A DNA stretch of 64,000 nucleotides from Hypomyces perniciosus (lineage: Eukaryota > Ascomycota > Sordariomycetes > Hypocreales > Hypocreaceae): positions 81,292-145,291 of the forward strand of contig SPDT01000014.1 of assembly GCA_008477525.1 (NCBI GenBank). Direction: 5' to 3'. The translations under genes were made by a program, and so were the position numbers. The notes beneath the pieces were generated by a model that did no database searches, was not told the origin of the DNA, and saw only the letters and a program-made list of their open reading frames with translations. This document shows positions 8,676 through 16,728 of this stretch, in pieces (position 1 is the stretch's first letter; every line of letters starts with the position of its first letter).

Positions 8676-8881
8676 TGGATCTTATAGTGAACTAAAATAG
8701 TTCAATTTAAATCCATAATTAATGAAGGTCAGATAACTCTATTATACCAAATTAAGGATTAAATGAAGACCCAAAGGACTGCAATCTATAATTTATAAAG
8801 AGAGCTTCGTATTGGTTTTTAACACCATGGCTCATAAATTCGAAAGAGTGAACAAGGGCATAACTTTTTAAACTTTAAACA
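8676..8881 (+). other. leader of the trnF insert
   Basis: Non-coding. Contains CCAAAGGACTGC (~8771-8782) and AGAGTGAACAAGGGC (~8852), the two strings shared with the leaders at ~6325/6660 and ~15690/15703. The HE starts about 20 bases after the second string. Confidence 0.45.
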
Positions 8882-9733
8882 ATGAAAAACACAATGAATA
8901 ATAACATAGTTCCCATAAAAACATATTCTAATGCAGAAAGGGACAAGTTTATTCTTTATAAGGATAATAATAATAAATCAGGTATATACCGTTGAAATAA
9001 TTTAATTACAAATAAAAGTTATATAGGTTCAGCTAAATCAATTAGAGGTAGATTTAGCATTTATTATTCTACAAATTCTGTTCAGCGTAAACTAGCAGAA
9101 GGATCTAGTGCTATTTACAGTGCCATACTAAAATACGGCTATGGAAATTTTAGTATAGATATTCTAGAATATTGTGATATAAGTACCTTAATAGAAAGAG
9201 AGCAATATTATATTGATTTATTGGAACCTGAGTATAATATATTAAAAATAGCTTATTCTCTACTCCCTAGCTTGCGCATGGGAGACGAAGGGGCTAAACA
9301 TACTGAAATTACCAAATCATGTATAGGGTTAAAGTCTCTGGGACGTAAACATACAGAAGAGGCTAAATTAAAGATGAGGGAAATAGCTGTATTACGTAAA
9401 GGTGAAGAAACTTCTTTTTATGGTAAAAATCATTCTCCTGAAAGCCTGTTAAAAATGTCAATGAATAGATCTATTCAAGTGAAAGTTCTAGACACAGTAT
9501 TAAATGAGGAGACAGTATTTTTAGGTAATAAAGAAGCCGCCGAATTTTTAAATGTAGGATTATCTACATTAGTTAGATATAAAAAATTAAATAAATTAAT
9601 GAAAGAAAGATACCTAGTATCTAACATAAGCTCATGTAACTCAATTGGTAGAGTGAAATATTGAAGCTATTTTTGTTGTAAGTTCAAGTCTTACCGTGGG
9701 CATAAAAAATATTTAAAGAAAAAAGTGGTCTAA
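8882..9733 (+). CDS. free-standing GIY-YIG endonuclease overlapping trnF
   Basis: ATG at 8882 (a second in-frame ATG at 8894), TAA at 9731-9733, 283 aa in code 4. The GIY-YIG domain starts at SGIYRW (near residue 37) with SYIGSA ~12 residues later and conserved EREQYYID downstream. NUMOD3-like repeats (GRKHTEEAK, GKNHSPESLLKMS) and a NUMOD1-like helix-turn-helix (NKEAAEFLNVGLSTLV) follow. A 35-base GC cluster at 9255-9289 is inserted in frame and codes for [11 protein letters not shown]. The ORF runs through the whole of trnF (9630-9702) in the same direction, so its last ~35 codons are tRNA sequence. Whether translation extends that far is unknown. Confidence 0.78.
9255..9289 (+). repeat. 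35-base palindromic GC cluster, in-frame in the GIY-YIG gene
   Basis: Core CTCCCTAGCTTGCGCATGGG can fold (CTCCC with GGGAG). The same 35 bases occur at 18174-18208 inside an unrelated LAGLIDADG gene. Confidence 0.85.
9630..9702 (+). tRNA. trnF: tRNA-Phe (GAA), complete copy inside the insert
   Basis: Acceptor GCTCATG/CGTGGGC, anticodon arm AAATA-TTGAAGC-TATTT, T arm GTAAG-TTCAAGT-CTTAC. 73 nt, nested in the 3' end of the GIY-YIG ORF. Confidence 0.85.
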
Positions 9734-9772
9734 ATAATTATAGTATATAGAATTAAGAGATTTGAACGACTA

Positions 9773-9796
9773 AGTTGTAAGTTCAAGTCTTACCGT
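9773..9796 (+). pseudogene. 3' remnant of the split trnF
   Basis: GTAAG-TTCAAGT-CTTAC-CGT repeats the T arm of trnF. The acceptor strand is then lost in a GC hairpin (ATCCCTGC...GCAGGGAT). Confidence 0.7.
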
Positions 9797-9822
9797 ATCC
9801 CTGCTTTGCAGGGATTAGGGCA

Positions 9823-9895
9823 GGGACTTTAGTATAATGGTGAATGCGTATGACTTTTAATCATTAAAATGTAGGTTCGAATCCTACAAGTCCTA
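9823..9895 (+). tRNA. trnK: tRNA-Lys (TTT)
   Basis: Acceptor GGGACTT/AAGTCCT, anticodon loop CTTTTAA, T arm GTAGG-TTCGAAT-CCTAC. 73 nt. Confidence 0.87.
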
Positions 9896-9993
9896 CTATA
9901 GAAAATAGAAATATTTATTATTGCTATTATTTCAATGTAACTATATAAATATATAATTATATTATATTATATTTAAACTTTCTAGCGATATGA

Positions 9994-10025
9994 AGGGTAA
10001 TGATGGAATTGGCAGACATAAATAG
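9994..10025 (+). pseudogene. 5' half of a split trnL
   Basis: AGGGTAA acceptor strand, class II D arm (ATG-GAATTGGCAGA-CAT) and anticodon 5' stem AATAG. The strands that pair with these (CTATT and TTACCTT) are found 5.4 kb downstream at 15442-15486. Confidence 0.65.
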
Positions 10026-10096
10026 TTTTTACTGGAGCATTTACTGGATCAATTAGTAGTAATGGTAGTATAATTTTTATTATTACTTTACTATTT

Positions 10097-10168
10097 AAGG
10101 GTTTAGTGTAATGGGCATCACATCTTATTCGTGATAAGGAAATACGAGTTCAAGTCTCGTAGCCCTTA
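10097..10168 (+). tRNA. tRNA of uncertain identity (anticodon reads CGT)
   Basis: Good cloverleaf: acceptor AAGGGTT/AGCCCTT, D stem GTG/CAC, anticodon arm TCTTA-TTCGTGA-TAAGG, T arm ACGAG-TTCAAGT-CTCGT. By position in the loop the anticodon is CGT (Thr codon ACG), which I do not know from fungal mitochondria. It has no place in the standard cluster order, so it may be an acquired or mutated gene. Confidence 0.65.
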
Positions 10169-10207
10169 TGATAATAAAATCCTTTGAAATTATTTCATTG
10201 AACCGGA

Positions 10208-10289
10208 ATTCGAATGCTGGAATTGGTAGACAGGGTAAGATAAGAATTTATTGGTTAATACCGTAAAGGTTCAAGTCCTTTTTCGAATA
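10208..10289 (+). tRNA. trnL: tRNA-Leu, anticodon reads AAG
   Basis: Acceptor ATTCGAA/TTCGAAT, class II D arm, long variable arm, T arm AAAGG-TTCAAGT-CCTTT. The anticodon arm GTAAG-ATAAGAA-TTTAT gives AAG, whereas fungal mitochondrial CUN readers normally carry TAG. The location between K and Q is the one expected for trnL(TAG). Confidence 0.75.
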
Positions 10290-10485
10290 TATATAGAGTA
10301 AGTAATTAGTTGACTCTTTTTTTTAATTTATAAATTAAAGTATGAAAAATGTATGATATTATTTATTAATATGTTATTATAAATTAACATATTTTTTAAT
10401 AAAAATTTATTGAAATCCCGACAAGTTTATACTTAATCTTAATTTATTATTATATATAATAACCATGTTATTATATATATTTTGA

Positions 10486-10855
10486 ATGTTAAGTGAATTC
10501 AACATAATATATGTAAGTTCTGAAACTATAGATTATATTGATGAATTAGACTTTTCTACTACAGAGAATACAGAAGTACTTGAAATAAAAGTAAAGTATA
10601 ATAAAAACACTAATAACATCACAATTAAAGTTCTAAATCTATTTAGTAGTAATGATACAACATATAATTTTATAGCCAATAAAAACACTTTTTGTGCGCA
10701 AGCGATAAAATAATAAGTTGTTAGATTATGTTAAATTTAGTGTGCCTCCAGAGGTTAGAGATAAATTTGTAGGTATTTACTTGCAGTATTTGTATTACTA
10801 GCTATTATTATAATAGCGGTAAGTTTCTATCTCTTTAGCTTGCTATTTCTAAGAG
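10486..10855 (+). pseudogene. hypothetical ORF with broken membrane-helix tail
   Basis: ATG at 10486 opens 75 codons rich in Asn, Thr and Ile (VSSETIDYIDELDF...), ended by a GC cluster (TGTGCGCAAGCGATAA, ~10694). After the cluster, coding-like text continues in shifted frames (LLDYVKFSVPPEVRDKF, then a hydrophobic segment VLLAIIIIAVSFYLFSLLFL stopping near 10860). This suggests one small single-pass membrane protein gene broken by the cluster. No family recognised. Confidence 0.4.
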
Positions 10856-10893
10856 ATTAGGGAAAGCGGAAGGCTCTACTGAAGCCCCTTCGC

Positions 10894-11337
10894 TTGTTCC
10901 CTTTTTTTATTTTATTTATTTTAAAAATGTCTTGTTTCTATTTCATGCGCAAGCTAGAGAAAAAACCAAATTATGTAAACATAACTCCGTTAGTCTTACA
11001 AGAAAGAAATATTCTTTCTTTAATAATAAATATAGAAGATCAATATCTAAGTTCTTCAGCTAAATTTGTATATTTTATACAAAAACAATTAGAAGAGGTT
11101 TATCATGTTGTCATAAGTAGAGCAAAATTTGATGATATGCTGACTAGTTCTAATTTATTAGTACTTTGTTGTACTAATGAAACGAAAAATTATGATAATT
11201 ACTGCTTACTTAGATGTCAAGGTCCTCTTTTAACCTTTTATTCTGAACTACAACTATTGAAAAATTATTCTAAATTTGTAGAATCTAAAGAAATGATAGT
11301 TTGAATAAGTTTATGTACAAATAGATATATCAGCTAA
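10894..11337 (+). CDS. hypothetical protein
   Basis: Open from ATG at 10894 to TAA at 11335-11337 with one TGA as Trp, about 147 aa. A GC cluster (CATGCGCAAGCTAG, ~10945) lies in frame near the start, so the original N-terminus is uncertain. Content is mixed hydrophobic and polar (ERNILSLIINIEDQYLSSS). No motif recognised. It lies inside the insert that splits trnL. Confidence 0.4.
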
Positions 11338-11649
11338 ATTATATTTAAATGTTAATTAAAAGCTTAATATTTTTATAGTATTATATTATAATTTATAATA
11401 CTGTAAAGGAGAATAGTATAATAATAATATAATTAATGTATACGTTAATAGATTTGGATGGAAGTTCCAATTTTCCTACCTAGAGTGTATGGCTCTTTTT
11501 AAAATTAAATATAAGCAACAATATGATGATGATGAAAAATAATAAACTGAGGAAATTATAATTTTCAAGTTAATAATTCAGATATACTTTTTTTATTAAC
11601 AATAAATAATAATTCAAAAAATAAAGATTTAACTAACCTTACAGCAAAA
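11338..11649 (+). other. AT-rich spacer
   Basis: No gene recognised. The following ORF is open in frame back to about 11545, so part of this may be its coding 5' end. Confidence 0.35.
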
Positions 11650-12126
11650 ATGGTAGTTTTAAATAATTTAGTAGAGAATGACCTATTAAATATGGCTAAG
11701 TTATTGAATTTTATGAATATAGATACTTTATTTATATTCTCCATTGTAGCGGATGAATCACTAGGAATAAATATTATAGAGCTAGAGCATCCGTCTAAAA
11801 TTAAATATATTGAAGTAGGGTTGAAATTTTTTATAAAAAACTATTTAGAAAATCCTAACAATGCATATTTCTGAGAACATAATAAAAACACGTTATATAT
11901 TATGAGAGATAGTAATTATTCAGATATAAAAGGAATATTTACTACGATCCAAAATACTAAAGTAAATATAGTAAGAGGTAGTAGTCAAAAGTCACATATG
12001 ATTAGTCCTATTGATTTTAGACTTTCTTGTTATTTAATGGTGCTTTTTAATATGGATTTTAAAAGATTTAATTGTGAAAATTCTTTCAATGTTATTAGTA
12101 AAGATAGATATTTACCCTCTTCATAG
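11650..12126 (+). CDS. hypothetical protein
   Basis: ATG at 11650 to TAG at 12124-12126, 158 aa with one TGA as Trp. The frame is open further upstream (NSDILFLLTINNNS...) without an earlier ATG that I can defend. There are no membrane segments or known motif. It is AT-rich in codon use like the neighbours. Confidence 0.4.
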
Positions 12127-12176
12127 TAATTCTATTGTGACTTTTAATCATTAGCCTTGTGATTATTTAATCACAA

Positions 12177-12257
12177 ATAGGTGTGTTGGAATGGGAGACA
12201 AACTCCGCTCAGAACGGAGGGGCTTAGGCCGTGCAAGTTCAAGTCTTGCCACCTATA
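12177..12257 (+). tRNA. trnL: tRNA-Leu (CAG), unusual
   Basis: Acceptor ATAGGTG/CACCTAT, anticodon arm CTCCG-CTCAGAA-CGGAG with perfect pairing, variable arm GGGCTTAGGCC, T arm GCAAG-TTCAAGT-CTTGC. Well folded and GC-richer than the others. Anticodon CAG (codon CUG) is not part of the normal fungal mitochondrial set. It lies inside the insert that splits another trnL. Confidence 0.75.
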
Positions 12258-12323
12258 ATCTTAGAACAATTTTTGGTTCTTTTTTGTTATTGCATAGCAA
12301 GCGATAAAATATAAAAAATAAAT

Positions 12324-13305
12324 ATGAAAAATATAAAATGATATAATTTAGTGCTACGCACAAAATGGTTATATTGTAGAAGATAATATTATAATAAGAC
12401 CTTTATTAAATAAAGCTGCTATATATGTATATAAATTTTCTTTAAATGGTAATGAGAAGCTTTATATAGGTTCTACTGTAAACCTTGTACAGCGTTTTAG
12501 ACAACATAAATACAGAGCTGAGCTTTATTTTAGTGGCAAGAAAGAGATAAAATACAGAAGTATATTATACAACTATGTAGCTAAATATGGTTGAGAAAAT
12601 TTTACATTTGGTGTTATTCAATATATAGATTTCGAATTATATCTTGAGTGACAAGCTAAAAAAGAAATATTGTTAAAAACTGAACAAAGTTATTTAGATG
12701 AGTTGTCTCCTGAATTAAATATAAATAAAACAGCGGGATCTATGCTTGGGTTTAAACATAACAAAGAAGAAATTCTAGAGCTAGGGTTGGCACGTAGAGG
12801 TAAAACATATAAAAGAAGTAAAGTATTTATTTCTTTAAAACCAGCTATAAGTAAAGAAACTATTCTAAAGCTAAAGTTACATAATAAAGATATAACTGTT
12901 AGTATATATGATAAAGAATATAAATTGGTTAAAGAATTTAATAGAATAAGAGCAGCTGCGGAATTTGTCGGTTTATCTCCTAGTAGTATTAGTGGTTACA
13001 TTAAAAATGGTAAATTGTGAAATGATCTTTATTATTTTAAATTAAAAGTAAATACAGTGTTAAATAAAGATTCATTAGATTTTCCTTTAGATAATGATGT
13101 AATTAAAAAATATAATAATAAGAAGAATAAACATGGTAATTCTTATGCATTAGAGGTTTATTGCGAAGATAAGATTGTTTATCAGTTTAGTAGTATAAGA
13201 GAAGGATCTCTATTTTTAAATATAAGTAAATATACGATAACTAAGTATTCTATTGGAGATATGTTATGAAAAAATAAATATAGATTTAAATTAATACTAA
13301 TATAA
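12324..13305 (+). pseudogene. GIY-YIG endonuclease with NUMOD1 repeats, N-terminal frameshift
   Basis: ATG at 12324 (MKNIKWYNL) runs into a GTGCTACGCAC cluster at ~12352 that shifts the frame. The remaining frame is open to TAA at 13303-13305. The GIY-YIG domain has AAIYVYKF as a divergent first motif and LYIGSTVNLVQRF as the second. Two NUMOD1-like helix-turn-helix segments follow (FNRIRAAAEFVGLSPSSIS and FSSIREGSLFLNISKYTI). Except for the cluster the gene is intact, so the loss may be recent. It starts ~70 bases after trnL(CAG). Confidence 0.7.
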
Positions 13306-13713
13306 AAGTCTATAACAACTACTACTGTTTATTTAATTAAGTTTTTATCTCCATAATTTATATTATGAAAGGTGGGATTAAGAAATATTATTTATAAATA
13401 AAATTAGAGATTAAATCCTTATTAGTAGGCACTGCCTACTAAAAAGAATTGTATTAATTATTTTTTAACTATGTTTAATGATCTTATAGTTAAGAAAGAT
13501 GGTGTAAATCCATCCAATTTTAATATAGGTTAGTATATATAATAGAGAGAGAGAGTACCCAAAAAAGACTCTATTACTAATATATTAGTAAAGATCGCTA
13601 AGATATGCCTTGAATCAAGCTTTGATCACTCAGATCTTCGGAAGCTCAGAGTATAACAGAGATGACCTATGTTCCGTCTAGAAACTAGTCTAGTTAACAA
13701 TTTTAATTTAAAT
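13306..13713 (+). other. spacer with possible structured RNA
   Basis: No gene. A T-arm-like hairpin (GATGG-TGTAAAT-CCATC, ~13499), a GA-rich run (~13544), and several short inverted repeats close to 13600-13690 (for example GATCACTCAGATC, GTCTAGAAACTAG). Possibly another leader, identity unknown. Confidence 0.3.
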
Positions 13714-13786
13714 ATGAAAAAAATATACAGAGTTTTTTCAACTTCACTTCCCTATTTTGTAAACAATTTATTTGTGACTATGAATA

Positions 13787-15295
13787 ATGATTTTGTGCGC
13801 AAGCGATAAATATTTTCATCTAAGTAATATTAGATATTATTCTTTAATTTCACTTCCTGTGTTAGAAGACAAAATTGAATTAATTTCTAATATTAATTCT
13901 CAATATTTTGAAAGAGAATTAAAAGATTTATTGTTACCTTGTCTTAACGATGGTTATACTTATAGATTACAATTTTATATGTTAAATGATAAAGGTAATT
14001 GAACTAAAAGACGTACAGATTTTTTTAATAAATGATTAGCACCTGATTTAGATTTATATATTACAGATGTTTCAAGTACATTACATTTAAATGTAATAGA
14101 TTCTGTAGATAGTGAATTTATTAAAATAAAATTTGAGAAATTAGATACTTCTGGTGTTAAATTAAACCATTTTGATTTTATTAATGGTTTAGTTAAATCT
14201 TGTAACAAAGGTTATGATAAAAAGTATTATAAAAAGAAAAGTAAATCTAGATTTTATTTTTATACACTTTATTTACTTAATTCTTTACATAATAATGTTA
14301 GATATTTTTCATCTGTACGTGCGTTAAATAGTAAGAATGAAAGACATATTTATCATGAACCTTCATCTACATATGAAGAAAATGGTATTACATATGGTAG
14401 AAATTTTGGTAAATGAAAATGTTTGAATTGTAAAAAAAGTTGAAGTAGTGCTTATACTTGAATATCTTTAGAATTCTGTTTTAGTAATAAAGAGATATTT
14501 AAAGATAAAAAAGATAAATTATGATTTTCTGGTATTAAACTTGAAGATAAAGATTTTTTAATAGAAAAATGTAAAGACTGTAGTGGTAGTAGTAATAGTA
14601 ATGTTAAAGTAACTAGTTATAATAATTTAATATATAGTGGTATAAATAATGAAATACCTCATCGTAGTGATTTATGTGCTAAATGTTTAAAAGGATCTCC
14701 TTGTCAAGATAAAAAATATTATTCTACATTATCTAATTTTAGTACAAGTAATGGTATAACTTCTAAACGTTTTTATTCTTCTGTAGCCGGAGGCACGCGC
14801 AGCAAGAAGAATATTAATTCAAATTATTCATTAGAATTTATTGATGATAAATTATCTGTATGATTATCTAGTCTTACTAACAAAGATCAGTTTTCCTTGG
14901 ATTTAAATGGTTTATTAGATCAATTTAGTTTAGATAACAACTATTTTTATAGATTAGAGTTTTCTTTATTTCTACATACAGATGATTCAACTAAAGAAGT
15001 AGTTTTTATTCTACACCCAGGAGATGTAAAAGATAATATTTCAATACAAGAAGTAATAGGTATGAAAATGCTATATGATATGTTTAAATATAAAGGCTTC
15101 TATATATTTCACTCTGAATTATTAGATATACAACAAGTTAAAGATTTTAATGCTTATATTAACTTAATTTATAATATATTAGGTGAATGTATTATATCTA
15201 CTAATGAAGATCTAAGTAAAGATGGGTTTATTGAATTTAAATTACCTTGTTTACTTAATGTTACAAGAATTAATAAGTCTAATAGTAGTGGCTAG
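13787..15295 (+). CDS. mitochondrial ORF with a 3CxxC-type zinc-finger signature
   Basis: Open for 502 codons in code 4 (ATG 13787, TAG 15293-15295). An earlier ATG at 13714 gives 27 related codons (MKKIYRVFSTSLPYFV...) but is cut off by a GTGCGCAAGCGATAA cluster, so the original start was probably 13714 and the ATG at 13787 is created partly by the cluster. Centre of interest: KWKCLNCKKSWSSAYTW (C212, C215, W219, W225), KCKDC (C262, C265), LCAKCLKGSPC (C297, C300, C306). The spacing CxxC-x3-W, CxxC, CxxC-x5-C follows the zf-3CxxC family (nuclear RTP/ZAR1-like and fungal proteins), which I do not know from mitochondrial genomes. A second in-frame cluster codes for GGTRSKK (~14791). N- and C-terminal parts are unrecognised. 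Function unknown; zinc binding is inferred. Confidence 0.65.
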
Positions 15296-15441
15296 CTCTA
15301 TACCCCTGCGCAAGCTAGGGTACCCCATATCTTCGATTAGGGGTCAGCATAGCACAAAAAGAATTCTTTTAATACTTAAAAATTAGTCGCTTGCGCACAA
15401 ATATTTTGTAAATACAAAGTGGACTTAGTGGGCTCTGCCCA

Positions 15442-15486
15442 CTATTGGATAGTAATATCTTACCCGTTCAAGTCGGGTTTACCTTA
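15442..15486 (+). pseudogene. 3' half of the split trnL
   Basis: Anticodon 3' stem CTATT, variable arm GATA-GTAA-TATC, T arm ACCCG-TTCAAGT-CGGGT, acceptor strand TTACCTT and A. It pairs with the half at 9994-10025. Just upstream are CTTAG (possible loop with anticodon TAG) and a GTGGGCTCTGCCCAC cluster. Confidence 0.65.
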
Positions 15487-15549
15487 AATATATGGATTAC
15501 GGTATTAGTAATAAGTTTAACTTAATCCATATATTATATAAATCTTAGC

Positions 15550-15720
15550 TATAAGTAAATAGCTTGCACTAGATCAAATATATCTGATACTAATCGGATC
15601 TATATGGACTCCTAATTTGTTTAACTGGGCCCTATGAACAAACGAAGGAAAGGATTAGAATCGCCAAGGCCTGAAGGACTGCGGAGGCTAGGTTACGTGT
15701 GAACAAAAGGCATTTATATA
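15550..15720 (+). other. structured leader before a GIY-YIG remnant
   Basis: Contains TGAAGGACTGCGGAGGC (~15689) and CGTGTGAACAAAAGGC (~15702), matching the leaders at 6054-6688 and 8676-8881. No ORF. Confidence 0.45.
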
Positions 15721-15774
15721 TAAACACAAAAATGACTGCGCTAGCTAGAAATTAACACTTAAAAATACTATAAA

Positions 15775-16260
15775 CATAGTAAACATTGGATTTAAACAAG
15801 GCTTAGGTGCTACTCCTGCTAATAAACACAGATATTATTCGTGCTTCATATGCAGTACAAAATGATAATCACAATCTAAATAATAATATAAATATAATAC
15901 CCGTAGCCCTATATCTTCGATTAGGGGCTAGAAAGTTATCTTAATCCTTATCAAAATAGAAATGTGATTTATCCCTCTGGCTAACGCTTCGCCTAAAAAT
16001 ACAGGACTCGGTTCTGTTTATAGGCACGCACAGAAATTAGAGGCCTGCGCAGCGCGCAGTACCCCCTGTGGGTTGCATGCATGCAGCAGCAGCAGCAGGG
16101 GAAGATAATAATAATAAACCTGGTATTTATCTAATCCCTACTCTCTGTGGGTTGCAGCGCAAGCTAAAGCTAGAGATACGGCAGGCTTAGAATATTACAT
16201 GAATAAAAATATATTATTAAAAAATACGTATTTAATTATTAAGCTGATAAGAATAAAATA
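15775..16260 (+). pseudogene. shredded GIY-YIG endonuclease remnant
   Basis: Short pieces of HE-like text remain (GLGATPANKHRYYS near 15808; NKPGIYL near 16105, a GIY motif), broken by several GC clusters (ATCTTCGATTAGGGG repeat ~15910, CACGCACAG ~16025, CCCCCTGTGGGT ~16062, GCAGCAGCAGCAGCAG ~16085). No continuous frame is left. Confidence 0.4.
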
Positions 16261-16328
16261 TTAATTAATATACATTGAAGTAAACATTTTATTATTTTGA
16301 CTTTTTATAGTTCATTTTGAACATAAGA

Positions 16329-16401
16329 TATGCTGTTGACTAATAGGTAAGTCATAAATTTTTGGTATTTACTATTGAGTGTTCGAATCACTCCAGCATA
16401 A
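16329..16401 (+). tRNA. trnQ: tRNA-Gln (TTG)
   Basis: Acceptor TATGCTG/CAGCATA, anticodon arm TAAAT-TTTTGGT-ATTTA, T arm GAGTG-TTCGAAT-CACTC. 73 nt. Confidence 0.87.
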
Positions 16402-16432
16402 TTATCTATATTTATATAATGTTATATGACAC

Positions 16433-16494
16433 TAAGCGACTGATAGGTAAGTCATAAATTTTTGGTATTTACTATAGAGTGTTCGAATCACTCC
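16433..16494 (+). pseudogene. second, incomplete trnQ
   Basis: Repeats trnQ from the D arm through the T arm with few changes (AGTCATAAATTTTTGGTATT) but lacks a matching acceptor stem, and runs into the cluster TAATCCCCGCTAGGGGGATA. Confidence 0.75.
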
Positions 16495-16530
16495 TAATCC
16501 CCGCTAGGGGGATACGCTTCGCTAATAAAA

Positions 16531-16604
16531 GGAAGATATAGTTCAATAGGTAGAGCGACTGTATGTGGCACAGTAAGTTCCCTGTTCGAGTCAGGGTATC
16601 CTCC
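16531..16604 (+). tRNA. trnH: tRNA-His (GTG)
   Basis: Acceptor GGAAGATA/TATCCTCC including the extra G(-1):C73 typical of tRNA-His, anticodon arm ACTGT-ATGTGGC-ACAGT, T arm CCCTG-TTCGAGT-CAGGG. Confidence 0.87.
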
Positions 16605-16611
16605 CATAAAA

Positions 16612-16683
16612 GCCTAAGTAGTTTAACGGTTAAAACCTTAATTTCATACATTAAAGATGAGAGTTCGATTCCCTCCTCAGGCT
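16612..16683 (+). tRNA. trnM: tRNA-Met (CAT), third of cluster
   Basis: Acceptor GCCTAAG/CTCAGGC, anticodon arm TTAAT-TTCATAC-ATTAA. Last tRNA before nad2, as in other Sordariomycetes. Confidence 0.85.
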
Positions 16684-16728
16684 GTTGAAATATATACCAA
16701 CAATACTTAATATAATATAATTTATCCA

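Noticed and set aside
10208..10289. Treating this trnL as a pseudogene because of anticodon AAG
   Set aside because: All arms pair well and it sits at the expected place, so it is kept as a tRNA with a note.
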